DNA from: Phymorhynchus buccinoides
Lineage: Eukaryota; Mollusca; Gastropoda; Neogastropoda; Raphitomidae
Length of the DNA: 64,000 nt
Direction: 5' to 3'
NCBI GenBank assembly: GCA_017654935.2
Contig: CM065701.1
Span: forward strand, 239,501-303,500
Shown here: positions 42,801 to 54,800 of the stretch, one piece after another
Layout: each line of letters starts with the position of its first letter
Position numbering within the stretch: the stretch's first letter is position 1
The notes under the pieces: generated by a model
What the model saw: only the letters and a program-made list of their open reading frames with translations
Database searches by the model: none
What the model was told of the DNA's origin: nothing
Made by a program: the position numbers and the translations under genes

Positions 42801-45800
42801 GCTGTGCTCCATAGTTTCATCTTATTTTACAGACTGTCAAGGACTGACAACGTCACAACCACCAAGGCCCAGCTGTGCTCCATAGTTTCATCTTATTTTA
42901 CAGACTGTCAAGGACTGACAACATCACAACCACCAAGGCCCAGCTGTGCTCCATAGTTTCATCTTATTTTACAGACTGTCAAGGACTGACAACGTCACAA
43001 CCACCAAGGCCCAGCTGTGCTCCATAGTTTCATCTTATTTTACAGACTGTCAAGGACTGACAACGTCACAACCACCAAGGCCCAGCTGTGCTCCATAGTT
43101 TCATCTTATTTTACAGACTGTCAAGGACTGACAACATCACAACCACCAAGGCCCAGCTGTGCTCCATAGTTTCATCTTATTTTACAGACTGTCAAGGACT
43201 GACAATGTCACAACCACCAAGGCCCAGCTGTGCTCCATAGTTTCATCTTATTTTACAGACTGTCAAGGACTGACAATGTCACAACCACCAAGGCCCAGCT
43301 GTGCTCCATAGTTTCATCTTATTTTACAGACTGTCAAGGACTGACAACGTCACAACCACCAAGGCCCAGCTGTGCTCCATAGTTTCATCTTATTTTACAG
43401 ACTGTCAAGGACTGACAACGTCACAACCACCAAGGCCCAGCTGTGCTCCATAGTTTCATCTTATTTTACAGACTGTCAAGGACTGACAACGTCACAACCA
43501 CCAAGGCCCAGCTGTGCTCCATAGTTTCATTTTATTTTACAGACTGTCAAGGACTGACAACGTCACAACCACCAAGGCCCAGCTGTGCTCCATAGTTTCA
43601 TCTTATTTTACAGACTGTCAAGGACTGACAACGTCACAACCACCAAGGCCCAGCTGTGCTCCATAGTTTCATCTTATTTTACAGACTGTCAAGGACTGAC
43701 AGCTGACAACAGACTGTCCAGGACTGACAGGACAACATCACAACAACTTTTGTCACCAAACCTCATTCCCAGTTTGTTCTACAATTACACACAGGCTCAA
43801 CACACATCACAACACAACTCAACACATGCACACACACAAACACACACACACAGACGCACACAATTGAACACACACACAGTAAGAAGTATGGCCGAACAGT
43901 TGTTCATTGGGATCATTGTGTGTGTGTGTGTTTGTGCAGTCAAACATTGGCTCATTCCCAACTCTCTCCTCACTCCAGGCCAAAGGTCACAGCCATGACA
44001 ACAGCGCCACCTTGGGTTCAGAGGTTATGGCGTTGCCGGGGGTGACAGCAATGGACCCTAACGACGATTACTGCGCGGCCTGTCACCAGGGAGGAGACGT
44101 GTTGTGCTGTGATCAATGTCCCCGGGTGTTCCACCTGCAGTGCCATGTGCCTGAGCTGGGAAACGTGCCCAGGTACCTCACATGATACTGTTATTATGTG
44201 GTGTTATTAGTTTATGTGTTGTGCTGTGATCAATGTCCCCGGGTGTTCCACCTGCAGTGCCATGTGCCTGAGCTGGGAAACGTGCCCAGGTACCTCACAT
44301 GATACTGTTATTATGTGCAGACCTGCCAACCTTTCCGCTTTGAGCGGAGTTTCTTCCGCTCAGACTACATTTCTTCCGCCCTTCCGCTCAAGTCCATAAA
44401 ATTCCGCTTTCAAAACTTAAGCAAATTATTTTTGGGAACACACAAATTCATCGTCTTATACACAGAGCAGCACAGTTGCTGTGTGTATAACCGACTTTCC
44501 AGTTTCCGTTTACACACCTCCGTCAAGATGGCGATTGACACATCGGTGTATGTGAGACTGGGGAGAAAAGAAAGAGAATAGACCAATATTTCTGCCAAGA
44601 TTACATGGAAAAGTATCTGTGCATTCAGATATCAAGAAAGTGTGCATGATGCTTGATGTATGATGTGCTCACTACACTTAAAAGTCTCCTATGGAGGGTG
44701 TCAAGACATCAAATGCCACATTACTTATCATCTTATCGAAACTCAAACTCCCAGACTTCGTCTTCCACCGTTACTGACATTATCAAGCCAACGGAAGGAA
44801 AGGAGAACAAAGATGAACTTGAATTTATTCATTATCTTCCTTCCAAGTCTTATTATTTAAGTCATCTATGGCACCCCGTCTTGGTCTGCCCAAATAAAAA
44901 GGACAGAGGAACAAACCAAAAGCTTCTGTTACGTTAGGAATAGTTGTGACACTTCCAGACAAGACTTGTTTTAAACAAGACAAGTTCACAAGGGTGAAAA
45001 TTGCTTGCTTCAAATTATGTTTTTGCGTGAAAGGTAAGATGCCGCGACAAAACTCCTCTTAGCTCCCAGACATTCCTCCTTCCTGCTACAAATATTCATC
45101 TTTGGTCTGTTAGGGGCTTGGCAGGTCTGTATGTGCTGTTATTATGTAGTGTTATTGTGTGGTATTATGCTATGTTGATACGTGTTGTGATCAATGTCCC
45201 CAGGTGTGACTAATTTCACTGATGTAGTTGTTTGTATGTTAAGGTGTGTGTCAACATGTGACTCATTTCACTGATGTAGTTGTGTGTTTGTATGTTAAGG
45301 TGTGTGTCAACATGTGACTCATTTCACTGATGTAGTTGTGTGTTTGTATGTTAAGGTGTGTGTCAACATGTCACTAATTTCACTGATGTAGTTGTGTGTT
45401 TGTATGTTAAGGTGTGTGTCAACATGTGACTAATTTCACTGATGTAGTTGTGTGTTTGTATGTTAAGGTGTGTGTCAACATGTGACTAATTTCACTGATG
45501 TAGTTGTGTGTTTGTATGTTAAGGTGTGTGTCAACATGTGACTCATTTCACTGATGTAGTTGTGTGTTTGTCTGTTAAGGTGTGTGTCAACATGTCACTA
45601 ATTTCACTGATGTAGTTGTGTGTTTGTATGTTAAGGTGTGTGTCAACATGTGACTAATTTCACTGATGTAGTTGTGTGTTTGTATGTTAAAGTGTGTGTC
45701 AACATGTGACTAATTTCACTGATGTAGTTGTGTGTTTGTATGTTAAAGTGTGTGTCAACATGTGACTCATTTCACTGATGTAACAACATGTCACTAATTT

Positions 45801-48800
45801 CACTGATGTAGTTGTGTGTTTGTATGTTAAAGTGTGTGTCAACATGTCACTAATTTCACTGATGTAGTTGTGTGTTTGTATGTTAAAGTGTGTGTCAACA
45901 TGTCACTAATTTCACTGATGTAGTTGTGTGTTTGTATGTTAAAGTGTGTGTCAACATGTGACTAATTTCACTGATGTAGTTGTGTGTTTGTATGTTAAGG
46001 TGTGTGTCAACATGTGACTCATTTCACTGATGTAGTTGTGTGTTTGTATGTTAAAGTGTGTGTGTCAACATGTGACTAATTTCACTGATGTAGTTGTGTG
46101 TTTGTATGTTAAAGTGTGTGTCAACATGTGACTAATTTCACTGATGTAGTTGTGTGTTTGTATGTTAAAGTGTGTGTGTTTGTATGTTAAAGTGTGTGTC
46201 AACATGTGACTAATTTCACTGATGTAGTTGTGTGTTTGTATGTTAAGGTGTGTGTCAACATGTCACTTATTTCACTGATGTAGTTGTGTGTTTGTATGTT
46301 AAAGTGTGTGTCAACATGTCACTAATTTCACTGATGTAGTTGTGTGTTTGTATGTTAAAGTGTGTGTCAACATGTTACTAATTTCACTGATGTAGTTGTG
46401 TGTTTGTATGTTAAAGTGTGTGTCAACATGTCACTAATTTCACTGATGTAGTTGTGTGTTTGTATGTTAAAGTGTGTGTCAACATGTCGATGTCTTGGAG
46501 TCAAAACGGACTATCTTTAGATAGTCCATCGACGTATTATTGAACATATTGTGAAAACTAATAACTTGTTTAAAAAAAAGACTGCAGAAATATAAAAAGC
46601 ACAATCCCCATTTTACATTATTTACAGTCTTTTTTAATACAGACAAACTCCTATTTTACGACCCTCTGTTAAGCGACCACCTCTCATTTGAGACCGGATT
46701 TGTTGGCACGGATGCATTTTACTATGTAAACGACCTCTCTTAAACGACTTTCTCTAAAACGCGACTTACGACCGCCATTTTGTTGTTTTTTATGACCGTT
46801 GTTGTCGTCTGCATAGACTTCGAGCAAAGGGAAACAACCACGGTCAAGGGCCTGAAAGGGGAGTCGCTTCCCTTGTTGTAGAAAAGATGGCAGAAAGCGT
46901 AGGAAAAGCACGAAAACCACTGACTTTGAAAAAGAAAACCACTGACTTTGGACGAGAGTGGAGGTGATTAACAGAAGTCGGCGAAGTGAAACTGTAATAC
47001 ATCGATTGCACAATCCTATGGAGTTGGAAAGACCCAAATCCAGTTTTAATATGTCATTGTATGTGTGCATGAAGAAGAGAGTATGAACTGTGCTGAACTT
47101 TTTCTTTCTACGGCTGCCAGTGAAAACCTCCGTCATACGACCCCTCCAATTTACGACCGATTTTTCCGGACATTTTGGAAGTCTTAAAATAGAGGTTTGT
47201 CTGTACAAGTTCTTAGTTTTTGCAATAACATCAATAATATGTCAATGGACTATCTAAAGATAGTCCGTTTTGACTCTAAGCCATCGATGTGACTAATTTC
47301 ACTGATGTAGTTGTGTGTTTGTCTGTTAAGGTGTGTGTCAACATGTGACTAATTTCACTGATGTAGTTGTGTGTTTGTATGTTAAGGTGTGTGTCAACAT
47401 GTGACTCATTTCACTGATGCAGACCTGCCTACTGCTACGATTTGGCCGTAGCAGCTACGAAAAATAAAGCTTTGCTACGGAGCTACGGCAACCTTAACGT
47501 TGCTACGGAAAAAACAAATTGCCGCCGCATTTTATTTTTGCTTATGCTGTTCCCAGTTTTGTCAGTTTCTAAGAGCAGACGCCGTGTCATACGCGATAAC
47601 CTAGTCACTTCCGTTTTTATGAAAGTGACTGCGCATGCGTTCTTATTACTTTCTCTGAAAAAAATGGCGGACTCCAGCAGCAGTAGCGATTCGGGAGATG
47701 TTTCAAACGAAAAAAAACGAACCAAAACCAGAAAACGAAAATCATCTGGCACACCATCTTGTTCTAAGAAAAAACATCGGCCTGCCGCACAAGTTTTTAA
47801 AATAGCTTACACGGAGGAGTGGCCTTGCATCGTCAGAAGTTGACTCGGTGCGAACCATGCTCGCTGCAGTGCAACCTCTGCCATGCGGACTTCTCTGTGA
47901 ATCATGGCGGTAGAGACGATTGCCGTCAACACGTTCAATCGGCGAAACATAAGCAGTGCGTTTCGGCTCAGAAAAAGAACAAATCGATTGCCGTTGTTTG
48001 TGGATGCTACGGAAAAATTTGCCATGCTACTGAAAATTGATGGCTGGGCTACTGATTGGGAAAATTCCAAGTAGGCAGGTCTGCTGATGTAGTTGTGTGT
48101 TTGTATGTTAAAGTGTGTGTCAACATGTGACTCATTTCACTGATGTAGTTGTGTGTTTGTATGTTAAAGTGTGTGTCAACATGGGACTAATTTCACTGAT
48201 GTAGTTGTGTGTTTGTCTGTTAAGGTGTGTGTCAACATGTGACTAATTTCACTGATGTAGTTGTGTGTTTGTATGTTAAGGTGTGTGTCAACATGTGACT
48301 CATTTCACTGATGTAGTTGTGTGTTTGTATGTTAAGGTGTGTGTCAACATGTGACTAATTTCACTGATGTAGTTGTGTGTTTGTATGTTAAGGTGTGTGT
48401 CAACATGTGACTAATTTCACTGATGTAGTTGTGTGTTTGTATGTTAAAGTGTGTGTCAACATGTGACTAATTTCACTGATGTAGTTGTGTGTTTGTATGT
48501 TAAGGTGTGTGTCAACATGTGACTCATTTCACTGATGTAGTTGTGTGTTTGTATGTTAAGGTGTGTGTCAACATGTGACTAATTTCACTGATGTAGTTGT
48601 GTGTTTGTCTGTTAAGGTGTGTGTCAACATGTGACTGATTTCACTGATGTAGTTGTGTGTTTGTATGTTAAAGTGTGTGTGTCAACATGTGACTAATTTC
48701 ACTGATGTAGTTGTGTGTTTGTATGTTAAGGTGTGTGTCAACATGTGACTCATTTCACTGATGTAGTTGTGTGTTTGTATGTTAAGGTGTGTGTCAACAT

Positions 48801-51800
48801 GTCACTAATTTCACTGATGTAGTTGTGTGTTTGTCTGTTAAGGTGTGTGTCAACATGTGACTAATTTCACTGATGTAGTTGTGTGTTTGTATGTTAAGGT
48901 GTGTGTCAACATGTGACTAATTTCACTGATGTAGTTGTGTGTTTGTATGTTAAAGGTGTGTGTCAACATGTGACTAATTTCACTGATGTAGTTGTGTGTT
49001 TGTATGTTAAGGTGTGTGTCAACATGTGACTAATTTCACTGATGTAGTTGTGTGTTTGTATGTTAAGGTGTGTGTCAACATGTGACTAATTTCACTGATG
49101 TAGTTGTGTGTTTGTTAAGGTGTGTGTCAACATGGGACTAATTTCACTGATGTAGTTGTGTGTTTGTATGTTAAAGTGTGTGTCAACATGGGACTAATTT
49201 CACTGATGTAGTTGTGTGTTTGTATGTTAAGGTGTGTGTCAACATGTGACTCATTTCACTGATGTAGTTGTGTGTTTGTATGTTAAGGTGTGTGTCAACA
49301 TGTGACTAATTTCACTGATGTAGTTGTGTGTTTGTATGTTAAGGTGTGTGTCAACATGTGACTCATTTCACTGATGTAGTTGTGTGTTTGTATGTTAAAG
49401 TGTGTGTGTCAACATGTGACTCATTTCACTGATGTGGTTGTGTGTTTGTATGTTAAGGTGTGTGTCAACATGTCACTAATTTCACTGATGTAGTTGTGTG
49501 TTTGTATGTTAAGGTGTGTGTCAACAGTTGACTAATTTCAATGATGTAGTTGTGTGTTTGGCCCCAGTGGATCCTTCGTCTGCACGCTGTGTGACGACCT
49601 TGACCCCGCGACCTTGGAGAGGGCAGAGGGCGAAGGTCAGATGTCGGGGGAGGGGTCATCCGGGGTCAAACGCAAGGCCCCCACAGGTCTGTGCGACGCA
49701 GAGCTGAAGATGTGTGAGCGAATCCTGTTGGATCTGTTCTGCCATCCCTCCAGTATTCCATTCCACGAGCCTGTCAACAGGAATGTGAGGGGATTTTATC
49801 ATTTGTTTTTATAATTCATGCAGCAAATAATGTCACTATACCCTAACCCTGCTCCAAATGTCGCTAAAATGTGTTAACGAATCCTGCTGGGTCTGTTCTG
49901 TCATCCCTCCACTGGCTCCAGTATCCCATTCCATGAACCAGTCCACAGGAATGTCAGGGGATTTGTGTTGTTCTGTTCTGTCATCCCTCCAGTATTCCAT
50001 TCCATGAACCAGTCCACAGGAATGTCAGGGGATTTGTGTTGTTGTTCTGTTCTGTCATCCCTCCAGTATCCCATTCCATGAACCAGTCCACAGGAATGTC
50101 AGGGGATTTGTGTTGTTGTTCTGTCATCCCTCCAGTATCCCATTCCATGAACCAGTCCACAGGAATGTCAGGGGATTTGTGTTGTTGTTCTGTTCTGTCA
50201 TCCCTCCAGTATTCCATTCCATGAACCAGTCCACAGGAATGTCAGGGGATTTGTGTTGTTGTTCTGTTCTGTCATCCCTCCAGTATTCCATTCCATGAAC
50301 CAGTCCACAGGAATGTCAGGGGATTTGTGTTGTTCTGTTCTGTCATCCCTCCAGTATTCCATTCCATGAACCAGTCCACAGGAATGTCAGGGGATTTGTG
50401 TTGTTGTTCTGTCATCCCTCCAGTATTCCATTCCATGAACCAGTCCACAGGAATGTCAGGGGATTTGTGTTGTTGTTCTGTTCTGTCATCCCTCCAGTAT
50501 TCCATTCCATGAACCAGTCCACAGGAATGTCAGGGGATTTGTGTTGTTCTGTTCTGTCATCCCTCCAGTATTCCATTCCATGAACCAGTCCACAGGAATG
50601 TCAGGGGATTTGTGTTGTTGTTCTGTTCTGTCATCCCTCCAGTATTCCATTCCATGAACCAGTCCACAGGAATGTCAGGGGATTTGTGTTGTTCTGTTCT
50701 GTCATCCCTCCAGTATTCCATTCCATGAACCAGTCCACAGGAATGTCAGGGGATTTGTGTTGTTCTGTTCTGTCATCCCTCCAGTATTCCATTCCATGAA
50801 CCAGTCCACAGGAATCTCAGGGGATTTGTGTTGTTCTGTTCTGTCATCCCTCCAGTATTCCATTCCATGAACCAGTCCACAGGAATGTCAGGGGATTTGT
50901 GTTGTTCTGTTCTGTCATCCCTCCAGTATTCCATTCCATGAACCAGTCCACAGGAATGTCAGGGGATTTGTGTTGTTGTTCTGTCATCCCTCCAGTATTC
51001 CATTCCATGAACCAGTCCACAGGAATGTCAGGGGATTTGTGTTGTTGTTCTGTTCTGTCATCCCTCCAGTATTCCATTCCATGAACCAGTCCACAGGAAT
51101 GTTAGGGGATTTGTGTTGTTGTTCTGTTCTGTCATCCCTCCAGTATTCCATTCCATGAACCAGTCCACAGGAATGTCAGGGGATTTGTGTTGTTGTTCTG
51201 TTCTGTCATCCCTCCAGTATACCATTCCATGAACCAGTCCACAGGAATGTCAGGGGATTTGTGTTGTTGTTCTGTTCTGTCATCCCTCCAGTATCCCATT
51301 CCATGAACCAGTCCACAGGAATGTCAGGGGATTTGTGTTGTTGTTCTGTTCTGTCATCCCTCCAGTATCCCATTCCATGAACCAGTCCACAGGAATGTCA
51401 GGGGATTTGTGTTGTTCTGTTCTGTCATCCCTCCAGTATTCCATTCCATGAACCAGTCCACAGGAATGTCAGGGGATTTGTGTTGTTCTGTTCTGTCATC
51501 CCTCCAGTATTCCATTCCATGAACCAGTCCACAGGAATGTCAGGGGATTTGTGTTGTTGTTCTGTCATCCCTCCAGTATTCCATTCCATGAACCAGTCCA
51601 CAGGAATGTCAGGGGATTTGTGTTGTTGTTCTGTTCTGTCATCCCTCCAGTATTCCATTCCATGAACCAGTCCACAGGAATGTCAGGGGATTTGTGTTGT
51701 TGTTCTGTTCTGTCATCCCTCCAGTATTCCATTCCATGAACCAGTCCACAGGAATGTCAGGGGATTTGTGTTGTTGTTCTGTTCTGTCATCCCTCCAGTA

Positions 51801-54800
51801 TTCCATTCCATGAACCAGTCCACAGGAATGTCAGGGGATTTGTGTTGTTGTTCTGTTCTGTCATCCCTCCAGTATTCCATTCCATGAACCAGTCCACAGG
51901 AATGTCAGGGGATTTGTGTTGTTCTGTTCTGTCATCCCTCCAGTATTCCATTCCATGAACCAGTCCACAGGAATGTCAGGGGATTTGTGTTGTTGTTCTG
52001 TTCTGTCATCCCTCCAGTATCCCATTCCATGAACCAGTCCACAGGAATGTCAGGGGATTTGTGTTGTTTCTGTTCTGTCATCCCTCCAGTATCCCATTCC
52101 ATGAACCAGTCCACAGGAATGTCAGGGGATTTGTGTTGTTGTTCTGTTCTGTCATCCCTCCAGTATCCCATTCCATGAACCAGTCCACAGGAATGTCAGG
52201 GGATTTGTGTTGTTGTTCTGTTCTGTCATCCCTCCAGTATTCCATTCCATGAACCAGTCCACAGGAATGTCAGGGGATTTGTGTTGTTGTTCTGTTCTGT
52301 CATCCCTCCAGTATCCCATTCCATGAACCAGTCCACAGGAATGTCAGGGGATTTGTGTTGTTGTTCTGTTCTGTCATCCCTCCAGTATTCCATTCCATGA
52401 ACCAGTCCACAGGAATGTCAGGAGGGGATTTGTGTTGTGATTCCATACAGTCAACAGTCTGTACACAGTCTGTTGCCAGTAATACCCTAACCCTGCTCCA
52501 AATGTCGTTAAAATGGGTGAACAATTGTGTTGGAGCTGTTCTGTCACCCTTCCAGTATTCCGTTCCATGAACCAGTCAACAGGAATGTCAGTGTGTTATG
52601 TTGTTGTTGTGTGTTATGTTGTTGGGATTTCATACTCCTGTGCACAATGGTGTTAAAATGTGTGCAAAAATTCTGCTGGAGTTGTTCTGCCATGTGTCCA
52701 GTATACCATTCCACGAGTCAGTCAGTTAAAATGATATGTGGGTTGGATTGGTGGTGTTGTCATTCCACACAGTCAACAATAGTACTAATATTCTAACCCT
52801 GCTCCAGATGTGGTTAAATGTGTGAGTTCTGCTGGAGCTGTTGTGCCATCCCCTCCAGTCACATCAGTCTGTCCAGTGAAATGTGGTTAAATGTGTGAGG
52901 GAGTTCTGATGGAGCTGTTGTGCCATCCCTCCAGTCACATCAGTCTGTCCAGTGAAATGTGGTTAAATGTGTGAGGGAGTTCTGATGGAGCTGTTGTGCC
53001 ATCCCTCCAGTCACATCAGTCTGTCCAGTGAAATGTGGTTAAATGTGTGAGTTCTGATGGAGCTGTTGTGCCATCCCTCCAGTCACATCAGTCTGTCCAG
53101 TGAAATGTGGTTAAATGTGTGAGTTCTGATGGAGCTGTTGTGCCATCCCCTCCAGTCACATCAGTCTGTCCAGTGAAATGTGGTTAAATGTGTGAGTTCT
53201 GATGGAGCTGTTGTGCCATCCCTCCAGTCACATCAGTCTGTCCAGTGAAATGTGGTTAAATGTGTGAGTTCTGATGGAGCTGTTGTGCCAGTCACATCAG
53301 TCTGTCCAGTGAAATGTGGTTAAATGTGTGAGTTCTGATGGAGCTGTTGTGCCATCCCTCCAGTCACATCAGTCTGTCCAGTGAAATGTGGTTAAATGTG
53401 TGAGTTCTACTGGAGCTGTTGTGCCATCCCTCCAGTCACATCAGTCTGTCCAGTGAAATGTGGTTAAATGTGTGAGTTCTGATGGAGCTGTTGTGCCATC
53501 CCCTCCAGTCACATCAGTCTGTCCAGTGAAATGTGGTTAAATGTGTGAGTTCTACTGGAGCTGTTGTGCCATCCCTCCAGTCACATCAGTCTGTCCAGTG
53601 AAATGTGGTTAAATGTGTGAGTTCTGATGGAGCTGTTGTGCCATCCCTCCAGTCACATCAGTCTGTCCAGTGAAATGTGGTTAAATGTGTGAGTTCTGAT
53701 GGAGCTGTTGTGCCATCCCTCCAGTCACATCAGTCTGTCCAGTGAAATGTGGTTAAATGTGTGAGGGAGTTCTGATGGAGCTGTTGTGCCATCCCCTCCA
53801 GTCACATCAGTCTGTCCAGTGAAATGTGGTTAAATGTGTGAGTTCTGATGGAGCTGTTGTGCCATCCCTCCAGTCACATCAGTCTGTCCAGTGAAATGTG
53901 GTTAAATGTGTGAGTTCTGATGGAGCTGTTGTGCCATCCCTCCAGTCACATCAGTCTGTCCAGTGAAATGTGGTTAAATGTGTGAGTTCTGATGGAGCTG
54001 TTGTGCCATCCCCTCCAGTCACATCAGTCTGTCCAGTGAACACTGTGTCGTAGCCATTTTAACCACTTTAGCAGTGGGGCTTCATTTTAGGCATTATGTT
54101 TTGGTTATTTGTTCTGTTACAGGTTCCTAGCTGCTACTAGATCATAATGAACTCAGTGGATTTCACCTCCATCAAGTGCAAGCTATGTTGTAGCCATTTT
54201 AACCACTCCAGCAATGGGACATTATTTTATTCATTACTTTTTTCTTATTTCTTCAGGTTCCTAATTACTACAGGGTTCGTACAGGGTCCTTGAAACCTTG
54301 AAAAGTCCTGGAAAATTGACATGGCCTTTTCAAGGGCTTGAAAAGTGCTTGAAAAACAGCAAAAGCCCCAAAACTCATGGAAAAGTCTTGGAATTTTCAG
54401 TATCGTCTGACCACATCCTTAATCTCAATCCATCAAAGTCAAAATCTGTCCTCCACAAAAAAGGTTAAAACTAAATTCAAATGAAAAAACCCAAAAACCT
54501 TTCATGGTCATACTGATATCGCGATCATAGCAGACGACATTTGCGCGAGGTATCTGCCGTTGAAGTTACTTCCCTTTACCGTACTTCCGTTCTCCGGTAA
54601 AGGAAACTGCATTTTCAACAATGTTTGGCTGCAAAAAAGAATATATATCTGAGCTGGTTAGCTCCGTCAACACATGGTTTGAAACTGAAAGCTTATTGCA
54701 CAGTATGCAAAAAGAACTTTGACATCGCCAGCATGGGCGAGAGTGCTGTGAAAAGCCATTGTCAAGGCCAGAAGTACAAGCAACACAGGCGTAGATCAGG

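Larger units (their letters stand above)
45196..49560 (+). repeat. 56-bp minisatellite ending at the exon 11 acceptor
   Basis: The unit is CAACATGTGACTAATTTCAC, TGATGTAGTTGTGTGTTTGT, ATGTTAAGGTGTGTGT (56 bp; 45252, 45308, 45364). About 50 copies, interrupted by elements at 46487-47287 and 47420-48083. The last unit runs GATGTAGTTGTGTGTTTG|GCCCCAG into exon 11, so the flank of the acceptor belongs to the repeat. Confidence 0.93.

Noticed and set aside
44216..44300. Second PHD finger exon
   Set aside because: It lacks the 5' half of the finger and a convincing acceptor; it is a copied exon end.
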